Assembly: GCA_028015205.1 (NCBI GenBank)
Contig: CM051512.1
Location: forward strand, 17,391,139-17,455,138
From: Mytilisepta virgata
Taxonomy: Eukaryota; Mollusca; Bivalvia; Mytilida; Mytilidae
Direction: 5' to 3'
Length of the DNA: 64,000 nt
The notes under the pieces were generated by a model. The model did no database searches. It was not told where the DNA came from and saw only the letters and a list, made by a program, of their open reading frames with translations. The translations under genes and the position numbers were made by a program. Below, one piece after another: positions 38,553 through 44,769 of the stretch (positions are counted from its first letter, which is position 1; every line of letters begins with the position of its first letter).

Positions 38553-40627
38553 CGTTAATTTTTTAAACTTAGAAAATATGTGTACCGCGATTAATACGTG
38601 TTTCATAGTAGTTGCTGACTTCGAATAAGAGGTGGATTGGTTATTTATATTGTAATATTTGACATAGAAAAAATGTACGTAATAATCATTTTATAATTTC
38701 TGTTACATCAGTGGTTGGTAAATCGGCTGACATTTACAGTGAAATTTTTTGGAAATTAATTTGCTCCATCTGAAAGGAAGGGAATATATAGTTTTATTTC
38801 ATTAGGCGCTTGCACAGTCTGAGGGAAAAAAAGGAACAGAATAATATGTGCTCTTGTTAGAACATATTTTCTCTTCAATGCTCTCCTGTGCAATAACTAT
38901 TATATCTAGGATTTATCACTGAAATTACGACAATTTTAATTCTTAACTAAAATTAAAACATGACTTTATTTTACAGGAGGCAAATATGATGATTATGTAA
39001 AAGATGTCGAAAAGGGACCAGTTATATCACAACTGAACGGTAAATAAACGAATAAGTTTTTCCATTCTACATATTGAAATTATAGTTTAAATAATCAGGT
39101 GAAAAATGAAAAGATACAGGATATTATTTACTGCACCCTAGCAAACATAATTGCAATGAAAAATGCACCATCGAGATTCTCAGCTGTATCAAGATTACAA
39201 TTGACATTGTGAATGATTTTTACTTTTTAACATCCTCTTATCTTACGCTAACAATATCCATAATAAGCACTAAACAACATAGAGTATATCTTATTATGAA
39301 GTGCTTTGAATTGAATGATAATTGTAGTGTTAATCATTCATTTAAATTACACGGAGGCAAACGGAAAAACTGCTATTCTCGCACTTTGACATGTTGTATC
39401 CCTATGTACCAATATGTTTGAATACGGGCCAAAAATCTTGAAAATCAAAAGTTTAAGACCTTTTTGCAAACCTAAATATATTGTATGATATAACTGTAGA
39501 AAAATAAAATGTATAAGGTGGAAAATAAAAGAGACGATTAAGTCCGTTTTGTCACAAGCTTTTACTTTACAATTTCGATATTCGACCTCTGTAGGCCCCA
39601 AGTTTTAGGAATCAAAATTCGAAAGCATTAGAACAAACATAAAGTGCATGGCAAACTGTATGGAAAAGAATTGCATGAAGTGAAAAATGAAAGAAGAGGC
39701 AAGGCCACCAGCTTAGAGTTACAATTTCAAAATTCGCTGTGGGCCCCAAGTTTTCAAAATTCTAAACCCTTATTGTGCGCCTAAATATAATGTATGAAAG
39801 TAGCCTATAGAAATAAAATGGGATTGATTGAAAAAATGAAAGAGAAAGTTATCTTTAAATTCATAACTTCAAAATTTGAACCCGGCAAGCCCAAAGTCAT
39901 GAATTTCAAAATTTTACTCTTCCGCGCCCCAGTTTAAAAAAACTAAATTAATTCAACCTTATTCTACATCTAAATACATTGAATAACGTTCAAGTTAAAT
40001 ATAAAAATATAGGTGCAAGGAGCGTGTGACTGAAAAGCAGACGGGGTGGAAACTTTCACAGACAATGTCGGGACACATAAAATAATCATTGCCTTTCTAG
40101 GAAAGAAAGATGCAGATTGTGCATTAAATATTTAAAGTGGAAAAGAGGCAGTTTAACTTAAATGGGAATATGTTAATCTTAAAGATCACATATACAATAG
40201 AGGAATTTTATATGCGTCTTGGGAACAAGATGAACCAGATGGAGGCATTTGGAAACGACAGCTCTTCCAAAACTTCTACATGTTTTTTCCCTGTGCATCT
40301 TTCATTCGTTTTAAATAAATAATTCCAAAATTCGAAATCTTCAGGTCTAAATGTTCTAAAACCAAACTTTTATTGCTTTATTGGTACCCGTTTCTATTCT
40401 GTTACACTGGTGTATAAACCGCAATGTAGTATGATTACAGCAGCAACAAAGAGATCTCTTGCTAGAACTGAAAACCTAGGCTGGATGGTACAAAATTTAG
40501 AAAGTAGGGCAAGAATGTGCTCGTTTTAACAGTAAGACTAGTTAAGACTTGATTTCTACAGGAAACAAAGATGATAAGTGTGTAAACGATGTTGAAATGG
40601 GATCACTGGTACAACTGAAAGGTAAAT
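12357..40627 (+). CDS. IgSF type I receptor gene (spliced model)
   Basis: Model of a cell-surface receptor, built from exons joined only at phase 1: signal peptide (12357-12417), Ig-like 1 (13435-13749), Ig-like 2 (20296-20652), two stalk exons (21449-21532, 22890-22940), a transmembrane exon (25030-25113), then cytoplasmic exons A1, B2, A2, B3, A3 and A4. B1 and B4 look decayed. Each intact exon has a GT donor and AG acceptor, and all join in one open frame. The ectodomain has two Cys/Trp-containing Ig-like folds, so a role in recognition or adhesion at the plasma membrane is likely; the ligand is unknown. Two-domain transmembrane IgSF proteins are common in bivalves, but I cannot name the family. 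The end is uncertain because each A exon can terminate the reading frame. A 5' UTR exon probably lies upstream: ATTTCAG precedes 12333. Confidence 0.7.
12464..12745 (-). pseudogene. Antisense Ig-like exon or relic inside intron 1
   Basis: On the minus strand, the AG of TTTACAG at 12746-12750 is followed by an open frame of 93 codons ending at a stop at 12464. It carries an Ig-like B/C-strand signature, MTVQCKVRATPLARW, then an Asn-glycosylation-rich segment (NVSFNVFENKTG). A possible donor after ENKTG (ACTG|GTATTT) would end it as an Ig exon. It fits phase 0 at the acceptor, whereas the plus-strand Ig exons are phase 1, so it may be a relic of an inverted duplicate or an exon of an overlapping minus-strand gene. 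No partner exon was identified. The homology is judged from a pattern only. Confidence 0.4.
13435..13749 (+). CDS. IgSF gene exon 2: Ig-like domain 1
   Basis: 315 bp with acceptor TTGCAG|GA and donor GGAG|GTGAAT, phase 1 at both ends, coding 105 residues. The pattern fits an Ig-like fold: a strand with ISLICRV for the first core Cys, a central Cys-rich segment (KCTFNNFRLYC), and GKWTCTEG at the expected F-strand position in place of the usual D-G-x-Y-x-C. Extra Cys pairs suggest additional disulphides. N-glycosylation sequons NGS and NLT are visible. The fold is assigned from this spacing, not from a profile search. Confidence 0.7.
14060..16660 (-). mobile_element. LINE (RTE/CR1-like), 5'-truncated and frameshifted
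   Basis: Minus-strand non-LTR retrotransposon in the intron between the two Ig exons. From its 5' side (right) to 3' side (left): an AP-endonuclease segment with IQCYAPTND (16497-16282) and GDLNAKVGNDN (16406-16137); a reverse-transcriptase segment with LKNGKAAGSDNIPTEAL (15549-15307); a segment with LEDLDFA near 14860, where a full RT would carry its FADD motif; and a basic C-terminal tail with GKRKRGRTPNTRRRDMEADV (14249-14090). The frame shifts several times, so it is dead. The endonuclease wording is typical of RTE/CR1-type elements; clade placement needs a tree. Confidence 0.85.
16951..17268 (-). mobile_element. LINE 3' ORF fragment, zinc-finger tail
   Basis: A minus-strand ORF of 105 residues with the C-terminal Cys/His pattern of non-LTR reverse transcriptases: RYARLKQENGICKQCN followed by EDNNHFFLTCPKYKSLR. 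This is the region just after the RT domain. It belongs to a different element from the LINE at 14-16.7 kb, since it lies upstream of that element's 5' end and has a different tail. Confidence 0.75.
17582..17860 (+). mobile_element. RT-element 3' tail, subfamily A
   Basis: Begins near GGACCTGTTCCATTGATATT and includes GTCCTGCAGGAAGCAGAGAC, CTTCCGGAGCACCTGAGT and GGTCTTGTCTTCGTTGTTCT. The reverse complement of the same string lies at 44770-45030, next to RT-coding sequence with a YIDD motif, so this is the non-coding 3' end of a 5'-truncated copy. Related tails lie at 28890-28990 and 29325-29545. Confidence 0.7.
18367..18606. mobile_element. MITE, 240 bp, with internal poly-C runs
   Basis: The ends are ~37-bp near-perfect inverted repeats: GGGACAAGATCAAAAGTTCA at the left, and its complement TGAACTTTTGATCTTGTCCC at the right. 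TTA at 18364-18366 and at 18607-18609 is the target-site duplication, again the 3-bp TWA type of PIF/Harbinger. Two runs of 11-15 C residues lie symmetrically inside (18428-18446 and 18536-18554). The overlapping ORFs on both strands are artefacts of the inverted structure. Confidence 0.8.
18607..20295. other. Intron, no feature seen
   Basis: Intron sequence between the two Ig exons. AT-rich, with scattered short ORFs lacking domains. No RNA gene was recognised. Confidence 0.4.
20296..20652 (+). CDS. IgSF gene exon 3: Ig-like domain 2
   Basis: 357 bp, acceptor AACAG|GT and donor CACAG|GTAAAT, phase 1 at both ends, coding 119 residues. An Ig-like core is visible: VRLKCFSCRKLKW (B-strand Cys followed by the C-strand Trp), and YNINFSCEM as the partner Cys strand. 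Between them lies a Cys-rich insertion, CHTNTCSCS. Sequons include NRT and NGT. The distance from the first core Cys to the second is longer than a standard V domain, so this is a divergent fold with extra disulphides. Confidence 0.7.
21449..21532 (+). CDS. IgSF gene exon 4: Ser/Thr-rich stalk
   Basis: 84 bp (28 codons), acceptor ACATAG|AT and donor ACTG|GTATGT, phase 1 at both ends. It codes for a stretch rich in Thr, Ser, Glu and Lys (IPTVTEITKAAEIDKNSES, then NRTET). Such sequence between Ig domains and the membrane is typical of an extended, O-glycosylated stalk. It has no core fold. Confidence 0.65.
21655..21840 (+). mobile_element. SINE-like fragment
   Basis: An RNA-polymerase-III B-box-like word (GTGAGTTCAATCC, 21682-21694) is followed by GCCGGGTCTCTCCGGCTTCC and CTGGCTGCCACGATATAACA, ending in an AAATAAATAAATA-type simple repeat near 21840. 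This order of B box, conserved body and simple-repeat tail fits a tRNA-derived SINE of the kind dispersed in mollusc genomes. The 5' A-box part is degraded. Confidence 0.45.
22890..22940 (+). CDS. IgSF gene exon 5: stalk, second exon
   Basis: 51 bp (17 codons), acceptor TTGTAG|GA and donor CAGT|GTAAGA, phase 1. It encodes a polar Thr/Gln/Lys-rich segment (TTEPTKTKDLQTNQSQ) leading straight into the membrane exon. Symmetric phase means it can be skipped without a frameshift, which would shorten the stalk. Confidence 0.6.
25030..25113 (+). CDS. IgSF gene exon 6: transmembrane helix
   Basis: 84 bp, acceptor TTTCAG|GG and donor AAAAG|GTATGT, phase 1 at both ends. In the spliced frame it encodes one clear membrane segment, WVVVAIAMILVFAVFICVIC, followed by the basic stop-transfer residues YKLRK. 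This places the Ig domains outside and the following small exons in the cytoplasm. The longer continuous ORF here is in another frame and is not used. Confidence 0.8.
25786..26190 (-). mobile_element. RT-element 3' end, subfamily B, reverse
   Basis: The reverse complement matches 31133-31590: CTTCTTAACCAGGGTTTTAT, ATAAGTTGATGTCATCACTT, then GACCGTTACAGTATTTC-like sequence and the tail with GAACTTAGCTGCTTACC. It is the C-terminal end of an RT-element ORF plus its 3' non-coding tail, 5'-truncated and mutated. Confidence 0.65.
27139..27201 (+). CDS. IgSF gene tail exon A1
   Basis: 63 bp, acceptor TTTTACAG|GA, phase 1 at both ends. It codes GLKSERNVKKVEKDSAKSQV plus NG, a charged cytoplasmic segment. 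It aligns with A2, A3 and A4 by the pattern G-x-K-(3)-x-V-K-x-(V/F)-E-K. The Tyr found in A2 and A3 is Asn here. The exon ends in the composite motif GGTAAATAAA (27201-27210): 5' splice site, in-frame Gly-Lys-stop, and AATAAA. Confidence 0.7.
27397..27454 (+). pseudogene. IgSF gene tail exon B1, decayed
   Basis: Matches exon B3 at DNA level: the acceptor CCTTTCCAG|GA, then GTAGAAAGGGAAACAGAGAG, and sequence beyond the donor also match. It is 58 bp instead of 63, so it is not a multiple of three and would shift the frame if spliced. It lies 195 bp after A1, the order seen in the A2-B3 pair. Best read as a decayed duplicate exon. Confidence 0.55.
27715..27855 (+). mobile_element. RT-element 3' tail, diverged
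   Basis: Contains GGTCCATGCTGCTCTTTTCT and TTTGTTTCTTTGTTCTCGTC, resembling the tail following the YIDD-type RT element elsewhere in the window. Too diverged to assign to a subfamily. Confidence 0.35.
27900..28780 (-). repeat. Repeat family R2, reverse array
   Basis: About four to five units in reverse complement. Recurrent words are GCGCATCTAAATACGGTGTA, ACTGTATGAAAATAAAATAC, AAAATGAAAGAACGAG, GTAAGCTTAAA, and CCCCATGTTTAAAATTTGAA. The unit order mirrors the forward array at 9.6-11.3 kb. Confidence 0.65.
28885..28990 (+). mobile_element. RT-element 3' tail fragment, subfamily A
   Basis: Short piece matching the end of the tail at 17.6-17.9 kb: GGTCTTGTCTTCGTTGTTCT, then CTCCTTCGAATATCCCTTTG and TATTTCTTGACTTTACTT. 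It also carries the T run before CGATTT. Confidence 0.65.
29160..29910 (+). repeat. Repeat family R2, forward, interrupted
   Basis: R2 units at 29160-29320 and 29560-29910 (AGATGTGCATTTAGGTTTCC, TTGTGACTTCATTTCATTTT, GATGGGCAATAAGGTTTTAG and similar). They are split by an RT-element tail at 29325-29545. The interruption shows that this insertion is younger than the array. Confidence 0.6.
29325..29545 (+). mobile_element. RT-element 3' tail, subfamily A
   Basis: Matches 17582-17860: TTCCATTGATGTTGTCCTTT, GTCCTGCAGGAAGGAGAGAC, TGGGGTCCATGTTGTTCATA and GGTCTTGTCTTCGTTGATCT. Inserted into an R2 array. Confidence 0.7.
30393..30443 (+). CDS. IgSF gene tail exon B2
   Basis: 51 bp, acceptor CTTTCCAG|AA and donor AAAG|GTTGAT, phase 1 at both ends. 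It codes EYSAVNTEREIEAEQIK and completes a Gly codon at the junction. It aligns with B3 (SAVNVERETETLPLT) and shares the downstream intron sequence. It carries one Tyr. Its A partner is not found upstream, so this duplication unit has lost its A exon or it has decayed beyond recognition. Confidence 0.6.
30817..31125 (-). mobile_element. LINE C-terminal fragment
   Basis: Minus-strand ORF of 102 residues with the HF-x(2)-NC motif of the post-RT zinc-binding region: DTIEHFTLNCPITEVIRDRF. The N-terminal side is cut by the RT-element copy starting at ~31130. Different from the LINEs at 14-17 and 49.5 kb. Confidence 0.6.
31133..31590 (+). mobile_element. RT-element 3' end, subfamily B
   Basis: The plus-strand ORF 31133-31315 ends a reverse-transcriptase polyprotein: RQRGLLLSQKLLNQGF, then LKKFYGRHHELIDHY. 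It is followed by a non-coding tail with GGAGCACCTGGGTTCACTCC and TTGTTCATTGTTTTCAGTTT. It belongs to the same broad family as the reverse copy at 44.77-45.59 kb, which retains the YIDD catalytic motif. A Penelope-like affiliation is possible, not shown. Confidence 0.7.
32384..32446 (+). CDS. IgSF gene tail exon A2
   Basis: 63 bp, acceptor TTTACAG|GA, phase 1 at both ends. It codes GIKDDKYVKDFEKKPIIFTM plus SG. It carries the Tyr motif D-K-Y-V-K-D-F, a possible phosphotyrosine site of YxxF type. The composite end motif GGTAAATAAA lies at 32446-32455. The partner exon B3 lies 325 bp downstream. Confidence 0.7.
32772..32834 (+). CDS. IgSF gene tail exon B3
   Basis: 63 bp, acceptor CTTTCCAG|GA and donor ACAG|GTGAAT, phase 1 at both ends. 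It codes EKHADSAVNVERETETLPLT with a junctional Gly. Intact, and the best reference for the B type. If the donor is not used the frame continues 22 codons after the junction Gly to a stop at 32908-32910, giving a different acidic tail. Confidence 0.65.
32911..36231. other. Intron with no assigned feature
   Basis: Includes a GC-richer stretch at 34030-34620 (GTAGCGGTCAAGTGAGGGGT, GACTCTCCAAGAATATGG) and 35400-35600 that differs in composition from its surroundings. It may be an old retroelement or MITE, but I found no paired terminal repeats and no domain. The ORFs at 34136-34384 and 34584-34820 lack recognisable features. Confidence 0.35.
36236..38297. mobile_element. TTAA-flanked TIR element, 2.06 kb
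   Basis: Perfect 21-bp terminal inverted repeats (36236-36256, starting GGTCAAGGCGAAGTAATTG, and 38277-38297) are each flanked by TTAA (36232-36235 and 38298-38301). TTAA target duplication is the signature of piggyBac-type transposition. No transposase ORF is seen, so it is non-autonomous or dead. It sits in the intron between tail exons B3 and A3 and has itself received a MITE copy at 37091. Confidence 0.8.
37091..37324. mobile_element. Diverged copy of the 11.36-kb MITE, nested
   Basis: Starts GGCCACACAAAATTGATTTT after TAA and ends in AATCAATTTGGTTTGGCG, the inverted end. It lies inside the TTAA element. More diverged than the copy at 11358-11731 and without a clear right-hand duplication. 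Confidence 0.55.
38516..38551. repeat. (AT)n microsatellite
   Basis: About 17 AT dinucleotides in a row, in the intron upstream of tail exon A3. Confidence 0.95.
38977..39039 (+). CDS. IgSF gene tail exon A3
   Basis: 63 bp, acceptor TTTTACAG|GA, phase 1. It codes GGKYDDYVKDVEKGPVISQL plus NG. It has the Tyr motif D-D-Y-V-K-D-V. The composite end motif GGTAAATAAA lies at 39039-39048. Upstream intron sequence (GAACATATTTTCTCT, then AAAATTAAAACATGACTTT) matches that upstream of A1, so the duplication included flanking intron. Confidence 0.7.
39420..40010 (-). repeat. Repeat family R2, reverse
   Basis: Three to four reverse units between tail exons A3 and B4: CTGTAGGCCCCAAGTTTTAG, GTGCGCCTAAATATAATGTA, TAGAAATAAAATGGGATTGA and CAAGCTTTTACTTTACAATT. 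Confidence 0.6.
40101..40136 (+). pseudogene. IgSF gene tail exon B4, stop-containing
   Basis: Aligns with B3 from the acceptor CTTTCTAG|GA onward. In phase 1 it reads KKDADCALNI then a TAA at 40134-40136, before the point where B3 has its donor. The downstream donor position reads ATGGGA instead of GT. It is either a decayed B exon or a terminal exon giving a short alternative C-terminus. Homology to B3 continues past the stop, which favours decay. Confidence 0.5.
40562..40627 (+). CDS. IgSF gene tail exon A4 with stop and AATAAA
   Basis: 60 bp to the donor, acceptor TTCTACAG|GA, phase 1. It codes GNKDDKCVNDVEMGSLVQLK, with Cys in place of the Tyr of A2/A3. It ends in GGTAAATAAA (40621-40630). 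Reading through gives Gly-Lys-stop at 40625-40627 and AATAAA at 40625-40630. No further A or B exon is recognised downstream, so this may be the natural end of the gene. Confidence 0.6.
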
Positions 40628-41096
40628 AAAGGGACAACGGAATTCAGTGTCATTGGACTTTATGCTTTAACAGTAATTTCACATACCTCTTCATTTCAAA
40701 CAAACTCGGTTATACATGTTCTATTATGTAAAATTTCTAATCGTAAAATGGTATTGTAATTTAAAATAAGTTAAATTTAACACATTTTAATTCCACTTCA
40801 TCTTCTCACTCCTCTTATTGAGATATGAAAATCTCCAGACGCTTGCATTGGAATAATTTAAAACCTGACAAAATTGTTGCTACTATGAACAGATTAAATT
40901 TTTGAATCTTCTATTCTAAATATATAGTATTAGGAGTAAAGGGATCGACCAGTTGAACTCCCCTGAAATGATAGCTTATTGTAAGAATCATGAAAACTGG
41001 AAACGTGTCTGCTAATTTTTCTCATATACAACAACTGAAAATGTTAAATTGTCTCATAATTCTGCCTTATTTAAAAATTCTTGAATTTGTTTTTAA

Positions 41097-41487
41097 GGAT
41101 GCTCGCTGGCCATGTTTTGGTCTTTTTGTCAGATTTTCGGAATCCTCCGGTGTTATCCATTTCTTAAACATGAAATTGTTTGCCCATGAACCCCTACTTT
41201 TTCTTTTATAATTCAATCATATATACCTTAAAATGGTATTTGACAAAATTTTATGAAATCCTTTTTATTTTTTCATACATTTTTGAGAGACTGAAGTTGT
41301 CAATGCAAAGACAATGAAAAGTGCAGAGAAAACCCATTTCCTGCAAATTTTCAAGGCCTTATAGCTCTAAAATGAGCACATGAACCTATATTTTTTTCTT
41401 GATTATTTGTTTACTATTCATATGTTCTCTCAAACTAAAAAACCTATTTCAAATCCTATTTATTTCCTATAAGACCAGCGATCATCC
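41097..41487. mobile_element. TTAA-flanked MITE, 391 bp
   Basis: Inverted ends GGATGCTCGCTGG (41097-41109) and CCAGCGATCATCC (41475-41487) match at 12 of 13 positions and are flanked by TTAA on both sides (41093-41096, 41488-41491). PiggyBac-like target site. The short plus ORF across it is not a gene. Confidence 0.7.
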
Positions 41488-43726
41488 TTAATGTAACATT
41501 ATTTCCTCAGTGTGTTTGTTAAGTCTTACTTAAAACATAAGAGTAAACTCCAAAATCCGCTGAGAAATTATTTGATATTTATTCGGAACAAATTTGCAAA
41601 CTATAATAGTATCTATCTAAATTGGATAACACACACACTTCAAAAAGGAATTAATTAATCGAATCAAATTCCCCAATTAATTGTTAAATTTAACATATTG
41701 AAAATTTCAACCATAACCAATTGTTATTTATTATAAAGTTATGTGAGTATGTGCAAAGGTTCATTTAGAGGACTATACAAAGTGTAATTCGCCTTGTTCT
41801 TCAATTTTGACGATTTATAAGAATCTTTTGACTAAATTCTTCTGTATTCGTTTTCATATTCATTTACATGCATGAATTTCTAAATTGGTATAAAGGTTTT
41901 TGCGAGCACTTTTTTGTTTTCTTTTACATTATGACATATTTTAATATACGAGATAGGTTGAAATTTAAGTCTAGTAAATTTAAAAAAGAAATGATTTTTG
42001 TAGGTTCAAATAACATGTTGACATTTTGTTGTTATAAAAGATCAACATTATGAGAGCCAAAATTCACAGCCTTGTAAATGATGAAAAAAGGTTTTTGTTA
42101 TGACTTCTTGAAAGATATGAATACTGCAATTTCAGCCTTAGGCATGTAAATCGTAGAAAAAAGTGGTTTGTGTTAACTTTTTCTGTACACTGTGTCATCA
42201 TTAGAGTTGTTTTTATTGTACAATATCATCATATAAATGCATATAGCGTTTAAATCCAAACTTTTTGTCATATATTACTTACCAAAATTCATGTATATTG
42301 CTCAGTCATCTCACACGACTTCTTTTTGATGGTTAAAAATATAACATTGGTACCTTACACAATTCAAATTTCTTAATGTTTTCATATTCCATACGTTCAA
42401 GCCTAATTCATGCATAGTACTGAGAAATTTTAGGAGTCTGACGAGAATTGGTACTTAACTCTGTTTCATGTGTAAAATCTGCTACCAAGAAAATTATAAT
42501 ACTTTATTTTTGTAACCAATTTGCTGTTCAAAAAGAGCCATAAAAATTATAAAACCGGTTTAATGCCACCACTGTTCAGTGTTTGTACCATTCTGACTCT
42601 CTGCTGTGTTTATGTTTGTGTGCTGGGTCTTTTTTCTGTTGTTTTTGTCCGGGATCTGTCTATTGGATGGCGTTTACTGATCGGTATGAGATCGTTGATC
42701 TTTTCTGTTACTCATTTTGATTTTTATTAGGAAATGTCTCCTAATTACTAAGAAGATAATTAACACCAGATGGTTGATATAAATGTTATATATATGTTAT
42801 CCATTTTTATTTTTGTTTGACAAGAAACGACACTTATATGCCGTTGAGGAACAATTTTAGTAATACCTATTTTAACGTTTACTCAGCAGAAAATTGATTT
42901 GAAATTCTGAAATATCGTTCGAAAAAATCCCCAGATTTTTATATTGGATGCGGTTTGGCGTCTAACGGTCGTATCAAATTTTATATCCTTTAGAAGGAAT
43001 TTAGGATTAAAATTGACAGACATACCAGTAATCAGTTTAAACTACACCGGTTTTCTGGCTAACCAACCTTCTCGTCTATGTTGTCACTCTGATATATGTC
43101 ATAACATAGCGGTTTTATTGTGTTAATGCTAATTAATTATCAGTGAGCAACCATCAAAGCAACTTATTAGACAAATCGGCTTTGTAAAGACTCAGTCAGA
43201 ATATGGTAGAGGTATTTTATAAAATTCAATTCAGAATTATTTTACAAAACAGACTTTTAGTAATAACTTATTAATTAACAAACGCAATGAAAATTTAAAT
43301 ACTCAAATTATTTATTTCAAAATCCGATTACAAAATCAAATTTTTTCCTTTTCTTGAGTTTTAAATTCTTGTAACCTAATATAATTATATAGTTAAATAT
43401 ACTTTTTAAATTTTAGTTTCAATTTTCATATGTTTTTCTTCAGAACTTTCCCATTGTCTCGGTATTATAATCCTGTGTCGGTTCATTCAACCTATGTCTA
43501 CATTTTGAAAAAATATATGAAAAGGTAAAAAAAAGTTTGTAGGCATAGGTTGAATATTGTATAAACATAAATGTCTTGTGTAAGCATTGTCTAATTAAGA
43601 AGATAACTGGTTAAGTCAGATATTTGGGTATTTTTGTATCTCAACTTTTTTGGGGGTTTTATATGGAAATTGCACCATTGTTAGATATGTAGCAGTTTAT
43701 GTGTGTAGTTTTATGTCATATCCTTT
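41488..43726. other. No gene seen; possible RT-element tail at 42560-42735
   Basis: AT-rich. The stretch near 42570-42700 (TCTGCTGTGTTTATGTTTGT, GTTTTTGTCCGGGATCTGTC) resembles the dispersed RT-element tails. A 17-bp inverted pair, TTCAACCTATGTCTACA and TGTAGGCATAGGTTGAA, lies at 43486-43554. Confidence 0.4.
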
Positions 43727-44261
43727 CGAGACTTCATATAGATTAAACGAAATAAAAATAAACTAGAATATAAATTTTATTACTTTAATATCATAATATT
43801 TGATTCAATAATATGCATAGCAATAACAATAAGAACAAAACACTAAAATTTACACTGACAGTAAACATTAAGCAATGACACTCATAAAACATTGACAGTA
43901 AACAAACACAAGCAGTGAATAACAACTAGTGACATGACAATTTAGTCCAAGTGTAACAGATGTGAGGCTGCGTCTGCGTAGTCAGTGGGAGCGATATCAC
44001 CATTATGGAGTCTTCCTTTCAAGTTGTTGAGTCTGTTGTCAATTTCGATGTACTTTCTATTCCTTGGTACACGCTTTCCATCGGCTGCGTACTGAATAAG
44101 TCGAATTTCGGTGGCTGCTTGTTGCTGCTTGAGTATGTTTATTAAGTTGAATACATTTGGATGTGGGTGTTTGACGTGGTTCTTCAGCTTGTGATGCCAG
44201 CCCTCAAGGTAGCTAGTTGTTCTTGGTCCTTCAGTTGTGAAATGGTTCCAGATGTGTCGGT
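43727..44261 (-). mobile_element. MULE transposon end, duplicated copy 1
   Basis: Encodes on the minus strand the C-terminal part of a Mutator-like transposase: IWNHFTTEGPRTTSYLEGWH, then HKLKNHVKHPHPN. Nearly the same sequence is at 48042-48540. Copy 1 starts with CGAGACTTCATATAGATTAA, and the next tandem unit begins at 44262 with CGAGACTTCATATATCATG. The structure is therefore a tandem duplication of about 535 bp whose second copy is split by the 44318-48040 insertion. Confidence 0.75.
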
Positions 44262-44769
44262 TCGAGACTTCATATATCATGTATATATTCAATGAAATAA
44301 AAATAAACTAGAATATAAAGGACAAGGTAGGATAAGGGCCTTTTTTCTGCCCCCTCGTCAAATATCTTAATATTGGTATATATATATTAAGGTATTATAA
44401 AAATGCGGGAAAAAATGTGACCTGCCCTTTTTTGGTTGCCTAGCAACCGATTTGGAATATTGTTGGAAACATGAGTCTTTGACGCCAATAAATGAAATTA
44501 TAAACACATTTTTTGCCTTAGCAACGGCGGAAATGTCAATATATTACTAAAGAAAATGAACATTCTCATAATACTTTTTATATTTGGAAGGGAAAAATGG
44601 TGCAATCTTATAGTCAAGTAAACCTGACAGAAATGTCCCTTGGCAACAATATTTTTTCCTTAGCAACGGGCTTCAATTAGGGAACGGCGAGTATAAAAAA
44701 ACATACTTTTAGTCTTACTAAACACATTGTAATGCAAGAAATTCAATAAAAATATATTTTAATATGTAA

